Below are positions 60,460 to 64,000 of a DNA stretch of 64,000 nt, one piece after another. A program made the translations under genes and the position numbers. Every line of letters begins with the position of its first letter. Position 1 is the stretch's first letter. The stretch is from Spirochaetales bacterium (GTDB lineage Bacteria > Spirochaetota > Spirochaetia > DSM-27196 > Salinispiraceae), in assembly GCA_009991955.1 (NCBI GenBank), contig JAACWS010000023.1, forward strand, positions 48,118 through 112,117, in the 5' to 3' direction. The notes beneath the pieces are model-generated. The model was not told the DNA's origin, did no database searches, and saw nothing but the letters and a program-made list of their open reading frames with translations.

Positions 60460-60924
60460 ATGAAAATGTCACCAGAATTCGTAAAAGCAGAACAAAATAT
60501 GCAACCGGGAGTAATTACCGCCGATGGTTTTTTGGGCGACGATACTCGCCCCTTGGTCGATATAATCGATCATGACGAGGAGTCAATGGTCAAATTGGGC
60601 TTAGAGTTTGAAACCCTCGTTTCAAAGATGCACTACCTTCTGGAAGAGGGCCAAAAGGGGCTTGGAGAGCCGGTTACTGTGGATGGTCAGTGGATTGTCC
60701 GGACCGATGAGGCCCGAGGTCACCTGCCTTCTCCCTTTGAAGATGGCATTTTTCGAAAGGTAAACGCCGAGGTGGAGTCCTTAGAAAACGGTAAACCTTC
60801 GGGAAAAAAATTACTTTTTACCGATCTATCTCTTCATTTAATTAATAAATATCATTTCTTCGAGGGGAAAGGATCAGCTTTTCGGGTCGATCCCGCTCAA
60901 GCGAAAGAGGTCCTTCACTTGTAA
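60460..60924 (+). CDS. Unknown protein, last gene of the nqr operon
   Basis: 154 residues, 11 bp after nqrF, with GGGAG before the ATG and a strong terminator behind. It is acidic, soluble-looking, has no Cys, signal or membrane segment. Recognisable only as conserved-looking sequence (VDIIDHDEESMVKLGLEFETL near residue 35). It is not NqrM, the small Cys-rich maturation factor. Position suggests a part in NQR assembly or control, which is inference. Confidence 0.75.
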   Translation: MKMSPEFVKAEQNMQPGVITADGFLGDDTRPLVDIIDHDEESMVKLGLEFETLVSKMHYLLEEGQKGLGEPVTVDGQWIVRTDEARGHLPSPFEDGIFRKVNAEVESLENGKPSGKKLLFTDLSLHLINKYHFFEGKGSAFRVDPAQAKEVLHL

Positions 60925-60953
60925 TGGAGGTTTTCACATCTTGGATAGGCAGT

Positions 60954-60995
60954 AGCCCGGAGGAAGTATTCACCCTTCGGGCTTTATTATTTTTA
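60954..60995 (+). terminator. Terminator of the nqr operon
   Basis: 10-bp stem AGCCCGGAGG / CCTTCGGGCT with one G-T pair and a 10-base loop (60954-60983), followed by a T-rich stretch. Confidence 0.85.
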
Positions 60996-61898
60996 AGCGG
61001 ATCGTAGAGGAATTTCTATTCGAATTACTGTGCCTTTTCCCAGTTCGCTTTCAATCCAGAATCTACCACCGTAGGCCCTCGTAAAATAGTAGGCCTTCGT
61101 TAAGCCGAATCCACCACCACGGGTCGGCCGATTCGAAGTGTTACTTCCTCTTTTGCCGAAGTCTACCAAATCCTCTATTTCCGATAGTTCCATCCCGACC
61201 CCTTCGTCTTTTACGGAAAGGAGGAAGGAAGTAACAGAGTCTTCAATCTCGGTAATTATCGTACTTCCAGGTAGGCTATACTTGCGACTATTAGCAATGA
61301 GGTCGCGAATAATATCTTGAAAAACCCTCGGCATTCGTAGCACGTCTCCATTTATTGAGCGTGTTTTTATTTTCACCAGATAGGCTTTCTCATCGTGATC
61401 CTCAGCACGAAAAACAATTTTATAAGCCCCATAGCCGTTTTGTTCCACCGCATGAAAGGTGTTTACCAAGTCATCACGTAGACCCTCGGCGGAATAAGTA
61501 ACCCATTCATTTTCATCATCTTTTCGAGAAAGTAGTTCCCGCGAACGAATTCCTAGAATATCGTAGACCGAAAGAAGGGTATCGTTCACTTCCCAATACA
61601 TTGACTCCGGTTCGGTCTTTTCCCTCAGTTCGATGAGAAAACGATCAAGCCCCTGGTCGATGCGTGCCCTGAGTACACCGACCTCTTCGAGTACCATAAG
61701 AGACTCGACTGGATTTCCTAAACGATTGGCAGCATCAAGGACAACTTCTTGCAGTTCTTCGATGATAGCAGAGTTACCGTAGGCGTTATCGAGCCTCATA
61801 AGATTGTAAATTATTACATTGAAAATGTTTAACACGCTATGCATAACGAGCAAGGTATTTTGCTCTTTGCTAAGTTCTAGGTCTTTTTTAATTTCCAT
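60993..61898 (-). CDS. Soluble histidine kinase
   Basis: 301 residues without membrane segments. An N-terminal helix with LVMHSVLNIFNVIIYNL (His about 20) is a plausible phospho-acceptor; the ATPase domain has N-box RDLIANSRKYS, G1 VKDEGVGM, and G2 GGGFGLTKAYYF, ending ELGKGTVIRIEIP. No response regulator adjoins it. The ATG has no Shine-Dalgarno site; a promoter with the leaderless spacing lies upstream. Confidence 0.82.
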   Translation of the reverse strand: MEIKKDLELSKEQNTLLVMHSVLNIFNVIIYNLMRLDNAYGNSAIIEELQEVVLDAANRLGNPVESLMVLEEVGVLRARIDQGLDRFLIELREKTEPESMYWEVNDTLLSVYDILGIRSRELLSRKDDENEWVTYSAEGLRDDLVNTFHAVEQNGYGAYKIVFRAEDHDEKAYLVKIKTRSINGDVLRMPRVFQDIIRDLIANSRKYSLPGSTIITEIEDSVTSFLLSVKDEGVGMELSEIEDLVDFGKRGSNTSNRPTRGGGFGLTKAYYFTRAYGGRFWIESELGKGTVIRIEIPLRSA

Positions 61899-61933
61899 AC
61901 TTTTATTTTAGGATTTCTGATTATCTATCACAA
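61899..61933 (-). promoter_or_regulatory. Leaderless-type promoter of the histidine kinase
   Basis: On the minus strand TTGTGA (61933-61928), 17-bp spacer, TAAAAT (61910-61905), 6 bp, ATG 61898. The -35 is identical to that of the DUF6765 gene. Confidence 0.6.
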
Positions 61934-61958
61934 GGGGGACCTCCAAAAATAGGGGGTA

Positions 61959-62588
61959 GTGATTTTTCCTCCGATTATGGTACCTTCGGGTATGATTTCT
62001 TATTTTCTAAACACCTATCTGCGCTTTTTCTTTTTGCTCACACCATTTTTCGTGGTCTCGAGTTTTATTTCAATGACCGGATCGATGAGCCTTCCCCAGC
62101 GCCACTCCTTGGCTTTGAGAGTTACCACTGCAATAATGATTGCCAGCCTTGTCATTGCACTCATCGGAAATTACGTGTTCCTAGCCTTCGATATAACTCT
62201 CGATGCCTTTCGGGTCGGTACAGGGGTCCTCTTATTCTACAACGCTTTTACCCTTGTTCATGGAAGTCGTAATCTCAGCCAAGATCAATCCTACGGAAAC
62301 GACGATCTGGCGGTGGTTCCCTTAGCCATTCCTATTACCGTAGGACCCGCCACGACAGGCGCTCTAATGGTTTTAGGTACCGAACTTGATTCGGTAGAAA
62401 AGATCGCTGCTGGTCTTGGAGGAATAGCCTTAGCAATTATTTCCGTAGGAGCCCTCTTGTATACCTCGACATATTTAGACCGGGCCCTTGGGAAAAGGGG
62501 TCTGAGCATTATGTCGAAACTCACCGGGCTCATATTAAGCGCCTTGGCGGCCCAATTAATTCTTACCGGAATCGGCAACACGCTTTAA
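61959..62588 (+). CDS. MarC-family integral membrane protein
   Basis: About 209 residues, six hydrophobic segments. The family motif LAIPITVGPATTGALMVLG is near residue 128. AGGGG is 3 bp before GTG 61959; ATG 61992 (MISYFLN) is an alternative start that still keeps the first helix. Function of MarC proteins is unsettled; a transport role is assumed. Confidence 0.88.
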   Translation: MIFPPIMVPSGMISYFLNTYLRFFFLLTPFFVVSSFISMTGSMSLPQRHSLALRVTTAIMIASLVIALIGNYVFLAFDITLDAFRVGTGVLLFYNAFTLVHGSRNLSQDQSYGNDDLAVVPLAIPITVGPATTGALMVLGTELDSVEKIAAGLGGIALAIISVGALLYTSTYLDRALGKRGLSIMSKLTGLILSALAAQLILTGIGNTL

Positions 62589-62604
62589 ATCCCACGATCG
62601 GGAA

Positions 62605-62629
62605 CAAAAAAGGGCCCCTAAGGGCCCTT
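62605..62629 (-). terminator. Terminator of the OmpL47-like gene
   Basis: AAGGGCCC / GGGCCCTT stem with CTAA loop (62610-62629) and a T-run on the minus strand (62611-62605 as A on plus). Confidence 0.88.
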
Positions 62630-62657
62630 ATGGCATATCCTTGTACCGATTCGGTCG

Positions 62658-63578
62658 TTATTGGCCCGATGGAACTTGGAATCTTGAATCGGTAATTGAT
62701 GAATTAATCTGGGGCTTTCGAGCATCAACACTGAAACTTAGGTCAGTAATCAAACTAACATTCCCAAGATTATCGATAGCCCGGGCCCGAATCGAATGAA
62801 TACCAGGCTGTGCGATTACTATTGGTTGGTTGTAAGTAAAGAATTCTTGCCTATCCACCGAAACCTCGATAACTTTTAGTCCGGCCTCTGAATCGCTAGC
62901 TCTAATAATGAAACTATTTCCCGGAGCCGAGAATCGCTCACCCTGAACGGCCTCGAGAGGTTGTAAAGGGACTATTCGAACGTCTGGCGGGGTATTATCT
63001 ACAACTAATGAGAATTGTGTTACTCCGGTTCGATTACCTACCCGGTCCTCTGCGTAGACGTACGCAGTGTGCCGACCGGCTTCGTTTATGAATGCCTCAT
63101 AATCGTATCGAAGATAATTAGTTCCATCCAAAGAGACATACACATTTCCGACCCCAGATCCCAGGTCTGTGGCCAATACGAGCAATCCCGTATTGCTTCG
63201 AACGTAGACCGAGTTATCCCGAATAAAAGCTTCGCCCCGGGTCGCTTGGGTCATTTGTGGGGCCGTACCGTCGACGACAAAATTCCGGAATTGAGGAAGA
63301 GAAATGTTTCCCATTCGGTCAATCGAATAGTAGGAAATCGAATAACGACCGTCCTGAGAAAAACTCAACGAACCGGTATACTCGGTGATTTGCCCGCCGT
63401 TCACTTGGTAATAAACGGTCTGTACTCCCGACTCCATATCCTCAGAAAAAAGGGAGAATTCGGTTCCCCGGGGGACGTACTCAAGATTTCCATCGTCGTA
63501 GATACGATAGTTTTGAGCCCACACTCCACTGCTTAAGAACAGTAAAATCCCAAGCAGTACAAGACTTGTTCGCTTCAT
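62658..63578 (-). CDS. Exported protein with three OmpL47-like beta-sandwich repeats
   Basis: 306 residues with a signal peptide (SLVLLGILLFLSSGVWAQ). Three repeats of about 90 residues follow, each ending with a strand and a TAP/TPP linker (VVDGTAPQM, VVDNTPPDV, SVDARKPQI) and holding YSIDRMGNIS / YAEDRVGNRT / RAIDNLGNVS. This is the pattern of OmpL47-type surface domains of Leptospira and related Ig-like modules. GAGAGGA lies 7 bp before the ATG. It is probably at the cell surface or in the periplasm. Confidence 0.85.
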   Translation of the reverse strand: MKRTSLVLLGILLFLSSGVWAQNYRIYDDGNLEYVPRGTEFSLFSEDMESGVQTVYYQVNGGQITEYTGSLSFSQDGRYSISYYSIDRMGNISLPQFRNFVVDGTAPQMTQATRGEAFIRDNSVYVRSNTGLLVLATDLGSGVGNVYVSLDGTNYLRYDYEAFINEAGRHTAYVYAEDRVGNRTGVTQFSLVVDNTPPDVRIVPLQPLEAVQGERFSAPGNSFIIRASDSEAGLKVIEVSVDRQEFFTYNQPIVIAQPGIHSIRARAIDNLGNVSLITDLSFSVDARKPQINSSITDSRFQVPSGQ

Positions 63579-63649
63579 AAAAATCCTCTCTTTGTTACTA
63601 TACTTATGCCAATAGATTAGGTTGATTACCTTTTTTTGGCAAGGCGTTC

Positions 63650-63688
63650 TTATCCGGTACCTTTAAAATCTTCTCTATTTTTGTTCAT
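63650..63688 (-). other. 12-codon open frame with perfect ribosome binding site, upstream of the OmpL47-like gene
   Basis: ATG 63688, peptide MNKNREDFKGTG, stop at 63652-63650. AAGGAG lies exactly 5 bp before the ATG, better than most genes here. It ends 71 bp before the ATG of the exported protein. It may be a leader peptide, or the remaining start of a lost gene. Confidence 0.35.
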
Positions 63689-63738
63689 TTGTACTCCTTG
63701 GGCATAGTACAGCTATTTAAGGAAAGAAAATTCCAGAT

Positions 63739-63999
63739 CTATTTGTCTAGTGCTTCAAACCCTGTGGGGACAAATTTGTCGTCCTTCTCAGCCTTGAATA
63801 TACTTCGGTCTATGCCTTCCCAAAGGCCTGCCTGGATTCTCCCACCCCCCGTCTCTACCGCTTCACCCTCCACGGGGAGAGACAGTTGCGGTAGAGCTTG
63901 GAGGACACCAGCTTTAAACTCCGGGGATAGGTCTTGTGGTCGTCGGTTCTGCGGTTGAGAATGACCGCCTCCCGGTAGTCGAGGAACCGACAGAGGTTT
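63739..63999 (-). CDS. Partial hypothetical protein, C-terminal 86 residues, runs off the right edge
   Basis: On the minus strand a frame is open from the window edge to TAG 63741-63739. It ends FVPTGFEALDK and includes the segment LSPEFKAGVLQALPQLSLPVEG. Composition is Pro/Gly-rich at the start. I do not recognise it. Another frame of this strand is open for fewer codons, so the call is moderate. Confidence 0.45.
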   Translation of the reverse strand, partial: KPLSVPRLPGGGHSQPQNRRPQDLSPEFKAGVLQALPQLSLPVEGEAVETGGGRIQAGLWEGIDRSIFKAEKDDKFVPTGFEALDK

Positions 64000-64000
64000 C

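Noticed and set aside
63015..63536. 173-residue frame antisense to the OmpL47-like gene
   Set aside because: The minus strand has signal peptide, three repeats, ribosome site and terminator; the plus frame has none.
63689..63958. 89-residue plus-strand frame near the right edge
   Set aside because: Low-complexity Ser/Pro/Arg composition and no ribosome site; the minus-strand open frame is better.

Overview
The window reads as one chromosomal contig of a spirochaete (Spirochaetota; order Spirochaetales is likely, genus not assignable by eye). The evidence is the combination seen: a roughly 630-residue phosphoglucomutase of the kind spirochaetes carry, an OmpL47-like exported repeat protein, a CheA with two CheW modules, LL-diaminopimelate aminotransferase, a membrane pyrophosphatase and a sodium-pumping NQR operon. 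Gene density is high, with many 1- to 4-base start/stop overlaps. This taxonomic call is inference.

Layout. 1-6076 is a defence island: a partial unknown gene, an AbiE toxin-antitoxin pair with a repeat-rich operator, and McrBC. It looks more AT-rich than the rest and ends in a gene-free junction (6077-6542). 6543-9500 holds a PfkB-type sugar kinase coupled to the wreck of a PAS hybrid histidine kinase broken partly at homopolymers. 9595-14257 is a chemosensory operon (receiver/ATPase protein, CheY, STAS-like protein, CheA-CheW-CheW). 14316-18763 has CcdA, tRNA-Asn, MscS and the membrane pyrophosphatase. 18842-28337 carries housekeeping enzymes and exported proteins (Nudix, beta-lactamase fold, lipid kinase, HAD, DUF6765, RRM protein, SUMF1-like lipoprotein, RNA-modifying enzymes). 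28400-29085 is a decayed gene downstream of femAB and metG. 32624-44352 carries hflKC, murE-ddl, a membrane protein, DNA polymerase IV, dapL, and an adenylate cyclase with a c-type haem motif coupled to a cytochrome P460-like lipoprotein. 44455-49433 has a barrel protein, phosphoglucomutase, a MutY-like glycosylase without iron-sulfur cysteines and an AI-2E family permease, next to six perfect-period 43-bp repeats. 49716-55916 is a pyruvate dehydrogenase operon with its own lipoate ligase. 56254-60924 is nqrBCDEF without nqrA, plus an unknown 154-residue gene. The right end has a histidine kinase, MarC, the OmpL47-like protein and a partial gene.

How it fits together. Pyruvate dehydrogenase makes acetyl-CoA and NADH. 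NQR would oxidise NADH while pumping sodium, and a potassium-dependent membrane pyrophosphatase adds a second ion pump. CcdA, the haem-motif cyclase and P460 point to periplasmic c-type haem sensing that feeds cAMP.

The most unusual signals are (a) a repeated promoter layout, -35, 17 bp, -10, exactly 6 bp, then the start codon, at several genes that lack a Shine-Dalgarno sequence, which predicts leaderless mRNAs; (b) the 6 x 43-bp array with two palindromes per unit; (c) homopolymer tracts sitting exactly at the frame breaks of a sensor kinase; and (d) the haem-motif cyclase/P460 pair.
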